Below are positions 51,860 through 59,210 of a stretch of 64,000 bases of DNA, one piece after another. The notes beneath the pieces are model-generated. The model had not been told where the DNA came from. It was given only the letters and a program-made list of their open reading frames with translations, and did no database searches. The stretch comes from Aggregatilineales bacterium. Its GTDB lineage: Bacteria; Chloroflexota; Anaerolineae; Aggregatilineales; Phototrophicaceae. The stretch spans positions 1-64,000 of the forward strand of contig JAUQWZ010000052.1 in assembly GCA_030834905.1 (NCBI GenBank), in the 5' to 3' direction. The position numbers and the translations under genes were made by a program. How positions within the stretch are numbered: position 1 is the stretch's first letter; each line of letters starts with the position of its first letter.

Positions 51860-52234
51860 ATGACCGAAACGGAACAGATGGCGGACAGCGCGGCAAAAGC
51901 GACCGAGGCATTGAAGCAGCTTCAGCAGATGCTGCTGCATCTGGCGCTGGAGCTGGTTGAGGGGCTGGGGGAGGCAATCCCGGATGCGCCGCTGAACCAG
52001 CGGGTGGCGATGCTGAAGGCGCTCATCGATGGCGTGCTAAAACTGGAAGCGCGTATGCCGAAAGAGGAGACTGAGGAAAGGGTGTACCGGCTTGAGTATC
52101 GATACCCCGACGGTTCAATCCATAGCTCCCCACCCTGGGCAGGAGATGATCCTGAAGAGGATGAAGCGGTTCACGGTAGTCGCGTGCGGTCGTCGCTTCG
52201 GGAAGACGGAGTTGGGGAAATCACTCGTTCTTGA
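51860..52234 (+). CDS. Putative small terminase-like protein
   Basis: 124 residues, mostly helical at the N-terminus (AAKATEALKQLQQMLLHLALELVEGL), with no recognised domain; its position just before a terminase large-subunit gene suggests a small-terminase role. GAGGAGGGGAC precedes the ATG. The last 47 codons overlap the start of the downstream gene in another frame (143 bp), and YRLEYRYPDGSIH looks like a genuine protein, so both frames are probably used. Confidence 0.55.
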   Translation: MTETEQMADSAAKATEALKQLQQMLLHLALELVEGLGEAIPDAPLNQRVAMLKALIDGVLKLEARMPKEETEERVYRLEYRYPDGSIHSSPPWAGDDPEEDEAVHGSRVRSSLREDGVGEITRS

Positions 52235-53303
52235 GAAAGCCATGCTCAGGATGCAGTGCTGGTGGCTCTCACCAACCTACCGGATGGCAGGACAGGTCTG
52301 GCGCGATTTGCGCCGTGATTGTCGCAAGATGAAGCAGGAGATTGTAATCAATCAGGCAGACATGCGGATGGATTTTGAAAATGGTGGATCGATTTCCATT
52401 CGCAGCACGCACCAGCCCGATAACCTGCGCGGCGCAGGGTTGGATTTTGTAGTGCTGGACGAAGCCGCGTTTATGCTGCCGAATGTATGGTCGGAAGTTA
52501 TCCGCCCGATGCTGCTGGAACGCCGGGGCGGCGCATTGTTCATTTCCACGCCTTACGGGCGCAACTGGTTCTGGGAAATTTACCAGCTTGGCTTCGACCC
52601 GGCACAGCCGGAATGGCGTTCATTTCACTTCACTTCCTACGACAATCCTCTCATCGCCAGAGATGAGATCGATGCTATACGAAAGACGACGCCAGAGCGC
52701 GTGTTTCGCGCCGAATATCTGGCGGAGTTCGTGGACGACGAAGGGCAGGTGTTCCGGGGCGTGTCCGAAGCCGCCACCGCGCCCGCCGGTGCTCAGCCGG
52801 TTCCGGGCAGACTGTACGTAGCGGGCATTGACTGGGGGCGCAGCCACGACTACACGGTCATGACCGTGATGGATGCCGAAACATGCCGTCTCGTCGCGCT
52901 GGATCGGTTCAATCAAGTGGGCTGGGAGCTTCAGCGCGGACGCCTGAAGCTGCTGTACGAACGCTGGCAGCCGAGCGCCGTCTGGGCAGAAGAAAACAGC
53001 ATTGGCTCGGTCAATATTGAAGCGCTGCAGGCGGAAGGACTGCCAGTGCGCCCCTTCAAAATGACGGCGGCGAGCAAAGCCCCGCTGATCGAAGGACTGG
53101 CGCTGGCAATCGAGCGCGGCGAGCTAACGCTGCTGCCCGATCCGATCCTGCTCACCGAACTGACCGCCTATGAGATGCGCCGCTTGCCGGGCGGCGGCTA
53201 TCGCTTCAGCAGCCCACCGGGGCTGCACGACGACTGTGTGATCAGTCTGGCGCTGGCGTGGCATGGGGTTCGCTATCGCGGCGCGGGGATTGATTTTGCG
53301 TAG
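52092..53303 (+). CDS. Phage-type terminase large subunit, orphan
   Basis: 403 residues with ATPase and nuclease domains of the phage packaging motor: Walker A GRRFGKTE (33-40), Walker B FVVLDEAAF (119-127, Asp123 and Glu124), and an RNase H-like nuclease with Asp247 in GIDWGRSHDYT, Glu300 or Glu301 in WAEENSIG, and Asp380-Asp381 in HDDCVISLALA. All catalytic residues are intact. No portal, capsid, tail or integrase genes flank it. TTG 52092 follows GGAAAGGG; an ATG at 52146 could be used. Confidence 0.87.
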   Translation: MSIDTPTVQSIAPHPGQEMILKRMKRFTVVACGRRFGKTELGKSLVLEKAMLRMQCWWLSPTYRMAGQVWRDLRRDCRKMKQEIVINQADMRMDFENGGSISIRSTHQPDNLRGAGLDFVVLDEAAFMLPNVWSEVIRPMLLERRGGALFISTPYGRNWFWEIYQLGFDPAQPEWRSFHFTSYDNPLIARDEIDAIRKTTPERVFRAEYLAEFVDDEGQVFRGVSEAATAPAGAQPVPGRLYVAGIDWGRSHDYTVMTVMDAETCRLVALDRFNQVGWELQRGRLKLLYERWQPSAVWAEENSIGSVNIEALQAEGLPVRPFKMTAASKAPLIEGLALAIERGELTLLPDPILLTELTAYEMRRLPGGGYRFSSPPGLHDDCVISLALAWHGVRYRGAGIDFA

Positions 53304-53429
53304 TGGCTGTCCGCCTGTGGCTGATCGCTGAGCGCTCTTTAACAATTGATCGCTGCCCGCGTCTGCACCACGACGATAACCGCGTGTGGACGGCAGAGGC
53401 AGCGGACATGCTGGCATCAAACATGTACT

Positions 53430-53510
53430 CGTAGGGGCGACCCGCCGGGTCGCCCGCGATGCGTGCTTGACCGACAAGCCGAGAAGGGCGAGGCGGTGCC
53501 TCGCCCTACG
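53430..53510. repeat. Composite GTAGGGGCGACCC element
   Basis: Ends CGTAGGGGCGA and TCGCCCTACG are inverted. Inside are two palindromes, GGCGACCC-GCC-GGGTCGCC and GGGCGAGGC-GGT-GCCTCGCCC. It lies between the terminase gene and the GyrI-like gene, and is related to 25235 and to the GTAGGGAC elements. Confidence 0.72.
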
Positions 53511-53525
53511 GGCGTTGGTAGCGGA

Positions 53526-53999
53526 TCAGCGTATCGCCACGTAGATATTGACGACGTTCGGTTCAGCCGGATCGTACATCTCGAAGTCGAAGGTATAGGC
53601 GCGGAGGTACATCGGGTTATCGGCGAAGTAGTCGTTAATTTCCCGCCACAGCTCGGTGCCTACAGCGGTCATTCGCTGCGGTCCGGTGAATACCATGTAC
53701 TCGCCTTCCGGGATCATCAAGCCGACCATTCCCGACGGCACGCAGTGCAGGCTGGCGACTTCGACGCCGATGATATGCGAGAATTCGCCCATTTGTCCGT
53801 TGACGTAATGGGTGTAAATGCCGAACACGTCCTCGCCAATGCAGTCGGGAATGCGCCGGGCGAGATTCTGACCGTAAAAGTGTTCCCAGTGCTGGGGAAT
53901 ACGCGCGCTGGAACGTTTCGCCTCCAGGCGGCTTTGCGTTCGGACTTCCGTACCGATGATATACATCGGATCGAGCGTGAGGATCTCAGGCTGCATCAT
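53526..53999 (-). CDS. GyrI-like effector-binding domain protein
   Basis: 157 residues similar to the GyrI-like/AraC effector-binding (SoxS/BmrR-type ligand pocket) domain, with PMYIIGTEVRTQS, FGIYTHYVNGQMGEFSHIIGVEV and GEYMVFTGPQRMTAVGTELWREI, with no DNA-binding part. Such stand-alone domains bind small hydrophobic molecules or inhibit gyrase. The ATG at 53999 follows AGGTAAGG, and the longer frame to 54365 is rejected. The promoter has a GAACAAAAGTTC (minus) box, so SOS control is possible. Confidence 0.82.
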   Translation of the reverse strand: MMQPEILTLDPMYIIGTEVRTQSRLEAKRSSARIPQHWEHFYGQNLARRIPDCIGEDVFGIYTHYVNGQMGEFSHIIGVEVASLHCVPSGMVGLMIPEGEYMVFTGPQRMTAVGTELWREINDYFADNPMYLRAYTFDFEMYDPAEPNVVNIYVAIR

Positions 54000-54036
54000 C
54001 GACACCTTACCTCGTTTTATGAGTGCTGATGCCTCT

Positions 54037-54056
54037 ATTATATCGAACTTTTGTTC
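54037..54056 (-). promoter_or_regulatory. Promoter and SOS-like box of the GyrI-like gene
   Basis: On the minus strand a TATAAT box (54037-54042) is preceded by GAACAAAAGTTC (54045-54056), an exact GAAC-N4-GTTC palindrome in the -10 to -35 spacer. The -35 itself is weak. Confidence 0.55.
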
Positions 54057-54216
54057 TAAATTTACAGGGCAAAAATCGAACCAAACGGGCAGGTTAGAAA
54101 ATTGTGTCAGCATGAGGCTTTCTCGGCGCGAAAAACGCAGCCTCTGCTGTCCAAAGAGAGGATATTTTAGGGGTAGGGGCTGCTTATAGAAGCTGGACAG
54201 CGGCGGAGATGCGCTT

Positions 54217-54735
54217 TCAGACGGTATCCTGCTCAGGTTGAATCCAGGGGGTGGGGCGTGGCAGCCAGCGCGGGACGTTCTGCTGGTAGAGGCGATAATC
54301 ATCCCCAAAACGCCGCGCCAAGCCGGGTTCCTCAGACAGTGGGATGTAGACGATGTTGATGACAAAGACCAGCAGACACCAGATCAGCAGCGGCGGCGAG
54401 CCGAGCAGCACCGCTTCGCCCAGCAGGATGGCGACCACGCCGCTGATCATCGGGTTGCGGACGTGGCGATAGACGCCCACCACGACCAGTTTCCGCGTTG
54501 GGTCCCAGGGTGCCAGCGTGCCTTCGCCAATAGTGGCGAACAGACGCACCGTTCCAACCACCAGCGCCAGCCCCGCCGCGATAATCCCAAGTCCAGCGAT
54601 CAGCATCAGCAGCCCCGTCGGGAAGGGCTGCCGCCAGCCGGGATAATAGCCGCCAGTTGTGGCAAGGATGATCAGCGGAACAATCACCGTGACCGTAAAG
54701 GGAAGCATCAGCGCGGCGCGTATTTGCCTGAACAC
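54217..54735 (-). CDS. Isoprenylcysteine-type (ICMT/PEMT) methyltransferase
   Basis: 172 residues, about five hydrophobic segments, with the family signature GTLAPWDPTRKLVVVGVYRHVRNPM and the C-terminal EEPGLARRFGDDYRLYQQNVPRW, where Glu and Arg residues bind S-adenosylmethionine. It is a membrane methyltransferase whose substrate (lipid or small molecule) is unknown. It starts at GTG 54735. It lies after the AraC-methyltransferase gene with a 32-bp gap on the same strand. Confidence 0.88.
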   Translation of the reverse strand: MFRQIRAALMLPFTVTVIVPLIILATTGGYYPGWRQPFPTGLLMLIAGLGIIAAGLALVVGTVRLFATIGEGTLAPWDPTRKLVVVGVYRHVRNPMISGVVAILLGEAVLLGSPPLLIWCLLVFVINIVYIPLSEEPGLARRFGDDYRLYQQNVPRWLPRPTPWIQPEQDTV

Positions 54736-54767
54736 CAGACCGCCTTAATTCAACCTGAAAATAGCCA

Positions 54768-55640
54768 TCAGGGCTGCTGCTGGGCGACCTGCTGCTCGTG
54801 TGCCAGCAGCGTTTCGCGGGCGGCTTTACCCCGGCGGGTGTAGTAAGCCGTTGGCTCGCCGTCCTTGCGGTTGGTTCGATGGCAGGGGATGATGACCGCG
54901 ACCGGGTTGGCGTTGATGGCTTTGGCGACGGCGCAGGCTGCCTTCGGCTGACCGATGGCTTCGGCAATCTGCTGGTAGGTTCGGGTTTCGCCGTAAGGAA
55001 TCCTGCGCAGTTCATCCCACACGCGAAGCTGGAAGGTAGACGCCCGCAGATCCAGCGGCAGCTTGAGATGGGGTTCCCAACCGTCAATATGGGCGACGAT
55101 CTGCTCCATCCACTCGCACATGCCGAAGCGGTTGCGGTGGAACATCGCCAGCGGGTATTCAGAGAACAGGACGGCTTCGAGTTCGGCGTCGCAATCCTCG
55201 CTGGACGGATCTCCTAGGTGGATAGCGCAGACGCCGCGCTCGGTTGTGCCGACCAGCAGGCGACCGAGCTTGCAATCGACAATCGTGTACTCGATCACCA
55301 TGCCTTCGCCGCCGCGCCGGTATTCCGCCGGAGTCATGCCCAAACGCTCGTTGGTGTGTTCATAGAGACGGCTGCTGCTGCCATAACCCGCCGCATACAG
55401 CGCGTGGGTGACATTGCTGCCGTCTCGCAAATGCGCTTTCAGCATTTCAAGGCGGTAAGCGTCGGCGTACTGGCGCGGGGTAATGCCGGTTATCTTCTTG
55501 AAGGTGCGCTGCAAATGAAACTGGCTGAGGTGAACGTGGTCGCTGATTTCCGACAGAGTCGGCGAATCCGGCACGCGCTCCTCGATATAGTTGATCACGC
55601 GCTGCACGAGATCCAGTTCAGGGATATTCGTATTTATCAA
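54768..55640 (-). CDS. AraC-type and O6-methylguanine methyltransferase fusion
   Basis: 290 residues: an AraC helix-turn-helix (DSPTLSEISDHVHLSQFHLQRTFKKITGITPRQYADAYR in parts, about 25-110) joined to a DNA-protein cysteine methyltransferase with FQLRVWDELRRIPYGETRTY and active site IPCHR (Cys253). It lacks the N-terminal Zn-Cys domain of full Ada. It repairs O6-alkylguanine by irreversible transfer to Cys253. The C-terminal part after the active site is divergent. TTG start at 55640 after GAGGTGCGCC. Confidence 0.88.
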   Translation of the reverse strand: MINTNIPELDLVQRVINYIEERVPDSPTLSEISDHVHLSQFHLQRTFKKITGITPRQYADAYRLEMLKAHLRDGSNVTHALYAAGYGSSSRLYEHTNERLGMTPAEYRRGGEGMVIEYTIVDCKLGRLLVGTTERGVCAIHLGDPSSEDCDAELEAVLFSEYPLAMFHRNRFGMCEWMEQIVAHIDGWEPHLKLPLDLRASTFQLRVWDELRRIPYGETRTYQQIAEAIGQPKAACAVAKAINANPVAVIIPCHRTNRKDGEPTAYYTRRGKAARETLLAHEQQVAQQQP

Positions 55641-55681
55641 GGCGCACCTCGCGTCTGACTGTGTTTTCAGGATAAAAAAAC

Positions 55682-56080
55682 TTATCCTGTCCGTCTATAA
55701 CCATTGCTAAATATGGGCGTCTGCATCGGCGAATGACCGCTGGCAAGGTGCCGGGCTGCTTCCAGAATTTCGTCGGCTGGCGTGTAGCGCGAGAGGGCGT
55801 AAACGCCGTCGATGCGCGGCTGGGCGGGCTGTAGATCATCGACCAGCAGCAGGATCGGACGGGCATCGACCGAGCGCAGGTGAATGACAACTTCGGCGCT
55901 GTAGCTGACGCCGCTATCGACGATGATGACGTTCGGTAGATAGGTGATATACATGCCCAGCGCCTGCGTCATGTGGTCGGGCAAATAAACATAGCCACCA
56001 TCCAGTTCAGCAGCGGCGCGGATGTCTTCGCCTTGCTGGTTGTCGCCAATATACAGAATGAGCATATCTTGCAGCGTCAT
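55682..56080 (-). CDS. Receiver-like hypothetical protein
   Basis: 132 residues with a flavodoxin-like alpha/beta pattern: MLILYIGDNQQGEDIRAAAEL, NVIIVDSGVSYSAEVVIHLR with Asp at the likely phosphoacceptor position, PILLLVDDL and a VYALSRYTPADEILEAARHL end, similar to response-regulator receivers. There is no output domain, and the usual Lys and Thr are not clearly in place. ATG 56080 follows AGGGA. It lies between two alkylation-repair genes, probably in the same operon. Confidence 0.6.
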   Translation of the reverse strand: MTLQDMLILYIGDNQQGEDIRAAAELDGGYVYLPDHMTQALGMYITYLPNVIIVDSGVSYSAEVVIHLRSVDARPILLLVDDLQPAQPRIDGVYALSRYTPADEILEAARHLASGHSPMQTPIFSNGYRRTG

Positions 56081-56206
56081 GTTAGTAATCCCTTTCGCTG
56101 ATCACATGATCGTGTGAGGTGATGCCATACTGCTGACGTGCTCTGGAACGCGCGCCAGGGGCAAAGCCGCGCTCTGCCCCGGGCGAGTCGGTAAGCCTGC
56201 GTGGAT

Positions 56207-57340
56207 TTAGATGCTGACCGGATTGGGCTGCGGTAACTGGGGCTGTGATTCGGCAGCTTTGCGCTCGCGCTCCATTTTAAGCAGGGCACGCTTGCGATCC
56301 GCGCCCCAGCGGTAGCCCGTTCGCCTGGTCGCGTCGGTTGGATCGGGGACGCCGGCATTGACGACCCGATGGCAGGGGACGATGAGCGCCGTCGGGTTGG
56401 TCGCGCACGCCTGTCCGACCGCGCGGGCTGCCGTGGGCTGACCGATATGCCGGGCAAGCTCCGAGTACGTCCAGGTTTCGCCATAAGGAATCTCACGCAG
56501 CGCCTGCCACACGCGAAGCTGGAAGGCGGTGCCGCGCAGGTCAAGCGGCAGATCGAGATGTGGCTGCCAGCCGCTGAGATAGGCGATGATGTCCTGCGCC
56601 CAGTCGTAGAGTTCCTCATCGACGCGCCGGAAGGTCGCGGCGGGGTACTCCCGGCGCAGCGCCTGTTCCAGATCGGCATCGCTGTCGTTCAGATAGACGG
56701 CGCAGATTCCGGCGTCAGTCGCGCCAACCAGCAGCCGACCAAGCGGGCTGTCGCAGATCGTATAGGCTATTTCCATGCCAGCGCCTCCTTTGCGGTAAGT
56801 TCCGGGAGTCATGCCGAGATGTGCCACCGCGCGTTCGTAGACATTGCTGCTGGAACTGTAGCCAGCTTCATAGAGCGCATCGGTGACGGTATCGCGCGCG
56901 CGAAGCTGCAACTTAAAGCGCTGCACGCGGCATGAATCGGCATATTGTTTGGGCGAAACCCCCATCACCCGCTTGAAAATCCGCTGGAGATAAAACGGGC
57001 TTAGTCCCACATGAGCGCCAATTTCCGCGAGCGTCGGCGAATAGTCGCGCTCGCGGATGTACTGGCAGGCGCGTTCCACCACTTCGGCGTCGGCGGACAG
57101 CGCGTTAGGGCGGCAGCGCTTGCAGGCGCGGTATCCGGCGGCTTCGGCGTCATACGGCGTGTCGTAAAATGCCGCGTTTTCACGCCGGGGTTTGCGGGCG
57201 GGACAGGATGGACGACAGTAGATGCCCGTTGAGCGCACCGCCATCACGAAACGACCATCATAGCGAGCATCACGCGACAGCGCCGCTTCCCATCGTTGGG
57301 CATCCGACAGGTCGTTCGATATCCGATCAGGCGTCAACAC
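56207..57340 (-). CDS. ada: Bifunctional Ada DNA repair protein/regulator
   Basis: 377 residues with every Ada part: the methylphosphotriester-accepting zinc site Cys42, Cys46, Cys73 and Cys76 (YCRPSCPAR and ACKRC), an AraC helix-turn-helix (about 90-180), and the methyltransferase domain with FQLRVWQALREIPYGETWTYSEL and active VPCHRVV (Cys323). It accepts methyl groups from DNA and, when methylated, activates alkylation-response genes. The GTG at 57340 follows AGGAG at 10-nt spacing. It overlaps the small gene before it by 14 bp. Confidence 0.93.
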   Translation of the reverse strand: MLTPDRISNDLSDAQRWEAALSRDARYDGRFVMAVRSTGIYCRPSCPARKPRRENAAFYDTPYDAEAAGYRACKRCRPNALSADAEVVERACQYIRERDYSPTLAEIGAHVGLSPFYLQRIFKRVMGVSPKQYADSCRVQRFKLQLRARDTVTDALYEAGYSSSSNVYERAVAHLGMTPGTYRKGGAGMEIAYTICDSPLGRLLVGATDAGICAVYLNDSDADLEQALRREYPAATFRRVDEELYDWAQDIIAYLSGWQPHLDLPLDLRGTAFQLRVWQALREIPYGETWTYSELARHIGQPTAARAVGQACATNPTALIVPCHRVVNAGVPDPTDATRRTGYRWGADRKRALLKMERERKAAESQPQLPQPNPVSI

Positions 57341-57545
57341 AGGATTGCATCTCCTGGGGACTGATTAGCGGTCGGGTGGCTGCCGGGTGTTGAGTCTGGA
57401 GTCGGCTGCTCATGGCAGCCAGCAGCAGCCGAAACTGCCGGGCGAGCGGCTGGCGGCGGCTTCCCTGAACAGAGCGCGCAAGCCTTCGCGCATCAGCTTG
57501 AGAGCGCAGTTCGTTCTGCCGCGTCTGGGCGATATATTCCCACAT
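57327..57545 (-). CDS. Small basic protein before ada
   Basis: 72 residues, a helical basic N-terminus MWEYIAQTRQNELRSQADAR followed by RRLARSVQ, reminiscent of small helical proteins widespread in Chloroflexota and Actinobacteria, with no known function. The SD is GAGGAGG with ideal spacing before ATG 57545. The end overlaps the ada start by 14 bp, so translational coupling with ada is likely. Not recognised. Confidence 0.6.
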   Translation of the reverse strand: MWEYIAQTRQNELRSQADARRLARSVQGSRRQPLARQFRLLLAAMSSRLQTQHPAATRPLISPQEMQSCVDA

Positions 57546-57693
57546 GGTGATCCTCCTCATCTACAGTAACAGGTTACAGGAAATGATCAGCGCGATCTAT
57601 CCGTTTCTTGCGCTGATAAGCGTTTGATTGTTTCTGGCGCGAAAGAGGTGGATGCAGCGGGGCGAAGGGGATACCGCCCCGCTGGAATGCTGG

Positions 57694-57900
57694 CTATTTG
57701 GGAAGGTCGGAACTCATGGGTGGGATTTCGGGATGAATGGGATTGTGCGACATCGGCGGCCCGTCGGGCGGTTCCAGCGGCGGGTTTTCGGTCAGCGGCA
57801 CTTCCTCCGCGTCTGGCACTTCGACCGGGTGGTTCGGCTTGGTATCCTCATCTGACCATTCGGGACGTGCTTCCGGTTCAATCGGCGTGTGATTAGACAT
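57694..57900 (-). CDS. Proline-rich small protein 1
   Basis: 68 residues, very rich in Pro, Glu and Asp (EVPLTENPPLEPPDGPP), no membrane segment. Preceded by a GAGGAGGAACGACC SD region like its neighbours. It is probably unstructured. It lies 13 bp after the other Pro-rich gene, so both form an operon. Function unknown. Confidence 0.55.
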   Translation of the reverse strand: MSNHTPIEPEARPEWSDEDTKPNHPVEVPDAEEVPLTENPPLEPPDGPPMSHNPIHPEIPPMSSDLPK

Positions 57901-57913
57901 GGTCGTTCCTCCT

Positions 57914-58153
57914 CTAGTCTAGTGGATCGTCGGAGGGGACGGTTGGATCGGTGACCGGCGGCGTTGGCGGATCGATCTGCGGTGGAAACGGCGGCGTGAT
58001 TTCCGGCGGCGTGGGCGGCTGGATCTCGGGCGGCTGCGGCGGGTCAATTACTGGTGGCGATGGGGGATCGATGGTGGGCGGCTGTGGTGGGTCGATGATC
58101 GGCGGCTGCGCGGGCGGCTGTGGTTGGGGCGGAACATTGCTCATCAACAGCAT
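57914..58153 (-). CDS. Proline-rich repeat small protein 2
   Basis: 79 residues built from repeats of the type IDPPQPP/IDPPSPP/ITPPFPP (about six units of six to seven residues), forming an extended polyproline-like chain. ATG 58153 has GAGGAGG upstream. The gene's DNA is itself repetitive, with GATCGGCGGCTG-type units. No signal peptide. Pairs with the small Pro-rich gene downstream. Function unknown. Confidence 0.55.
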   Translation of the reverse strand: MLLMSNVPPQPQPPAQPPIIDPPQPPTIDPPSPPVIDPPQPPEIQPPTPPEITPPFPPQIDPPTPPVTDPTVPSDDPLD

Positions 58154-58396
58154 ACTATCCTCCTCACGATCACCTGCATTGTAACGTAACCGGCAATGAA
58201 AGAGAAGTTCGTGACCTAAAAGACTGATGAGAAAGGGGCGATATAGTATCGACGGCTAGAGCAACGACCCTATTACCCCATCGTGAAATGGCGAGTATAA
58301 TTGGATTGCCGGGAACGATGTAATCTGTGCTGCGTCACGTGGCAGCCATAGTCGTGGAATTTCACCACTCTTTATTTGTCACCGTTAGCACAGTAA

Positions 58397-58729
58397 ATGC
58401 CGAACAGATTTGAAGCTGTTGATCCCAGAGGCTGCGCTGTCATCTGTACTGATGAAGTATGGAAGTGGCATGTTCTCAGCAATCGTCCGTTCATGGAAGG
58501 CTGGGAAAATGAAGTGAAGGCAGCTATCGAGCAGCCAACATTCGGCATTTTCCAGGACGCACATCGACAACATCGGCACATTTACTATCGACTATCTGAG
58601 GGCAAGCAGCGTTACATGAAAGTAGTCGTGGAGTTTAGCGCCGATAACTCCGGTAACGTCATCACGGCATTCCCAACAGACTCAATGAAAGCGGGAGAGA
58701 AACTCCTATGGACGAGATCAAACGCCTAG
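58397..58729 (+). CDS. Putative toxin of a toxin-antitoxin-like pair
   Basis: 110 residues, compact alpha/beta, with DEVWKWHVLSNRPFMEGWENEVKAAIEQP and HRHIYYRLSEGKQRYMKVVVEFS in order, similar in style to RelE/BrnT/PBECR-type nuclease-like folds; the exact family is not certain. It is A+T-rich relative to neighbours. The start at 58397 lacks a clear SD. It overlaps the following gene by 22 bp, typical of toxin-antitoxin pairs. Confidence 0.55.
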   Translation: MPNRFEAVDPRGCAVICTDEVWKWHVLSNRPFMEGWENEVKAAIEQPTFGIFQDAHRQHRHIYYRLSEGKQRYMKVVVEFSADNSGNVITAFPTDSMKAGEKLLWTRSNA

Positions 58730-59142
58730 TTTCAACCGAAGATTTGCGGACAACGCTGTTAGTACGGTTGGCGAAAGAGCATCACCAATCTCTTTTCGTC
58801 AAATATGATAGCGCGTCCGATACGTTGATCGTCCTTCTAGTGTCGCCGGAACTTGAAACCGTTGTCCACTATGTGGATGATCATGTAGCGCTCCTGTATC
58901 TACCTGACACATTCGAAATTGTGGGGCTACAGGTAGAGGATTTCGAATACAGTTTTGTTCCCCAACATGAGGCTGTCAGCCGCCTGTGGCGACTTAGCGA
59001 TACGGGTATCAAATTGGATAACTTTGGTGACATGATACTTGCGGTCGAGAAGATAAAACCGGCAGTTGCCCGTGAAGTGCTGAAGGCTGCTGAAGCCATT
59101 GTAGGAGAACCAGCGGCGGAACTGGCAGCGCTGCTGGCATGA
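58708..59142 (+). CDS. DUF2283-like partner protein
   Basis: 144 residues. The LFVKYDSASDTLIVLLV stretch resembles DUF2283 proteins, which are often antitoxin-like partners; HYVDDHVALLYLPDTFEIVGLQVEDF follows. The C-terminus is helical. ATG 58708 follows GGGAGA. The 22-bp overlap with the upstream gene and its size suggest a two-gene unit. A bidirectional terminator follows. Confidence 0.6.
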   Translation: MDEIKRLVSTEDLRTTLLVRLAKEHHQSLFVKYDSASDTLIVLLVSPELETVVHYVDDHVALLYLPDTFEIVGLQVEDFEYSFVPQHEAVSRLWRLSDTGIKLDNFGDMILAVEKIKPAVAREVLKAAEAIVGEPAAELAALLA

Positions 59143-59160
59143 GCACGATGTAAACTCAGC

Positions 59161-59190
59161 AAAAAGGGGCGCAGCACGCGCCCCTTTGAT
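59161..59190. terminator. Bidirectional terminator
   Basis: GGGGCGC and GCGCCCC arms with a 5-nt loop, flanked by AAAAA and TTT, lie between the DUF2283-like gene and the end of ilvD. Confidence 0.82.
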
Positions 59191-59210
59191 TTTCCAACCG
59201 TTCTAAAAAC

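Noticed and set aside
51860..53303. Complete prophage around the terminase genes
   Set aside because: No portal, capsid, tail, lysis or integrase genes are seen on either side; only the terminase pair is present.
55668..55689. CAGGATAA hairpin as a terminator
   Set aside because: The stem is only 8 bp and no T-run follows on the transcribed strand.
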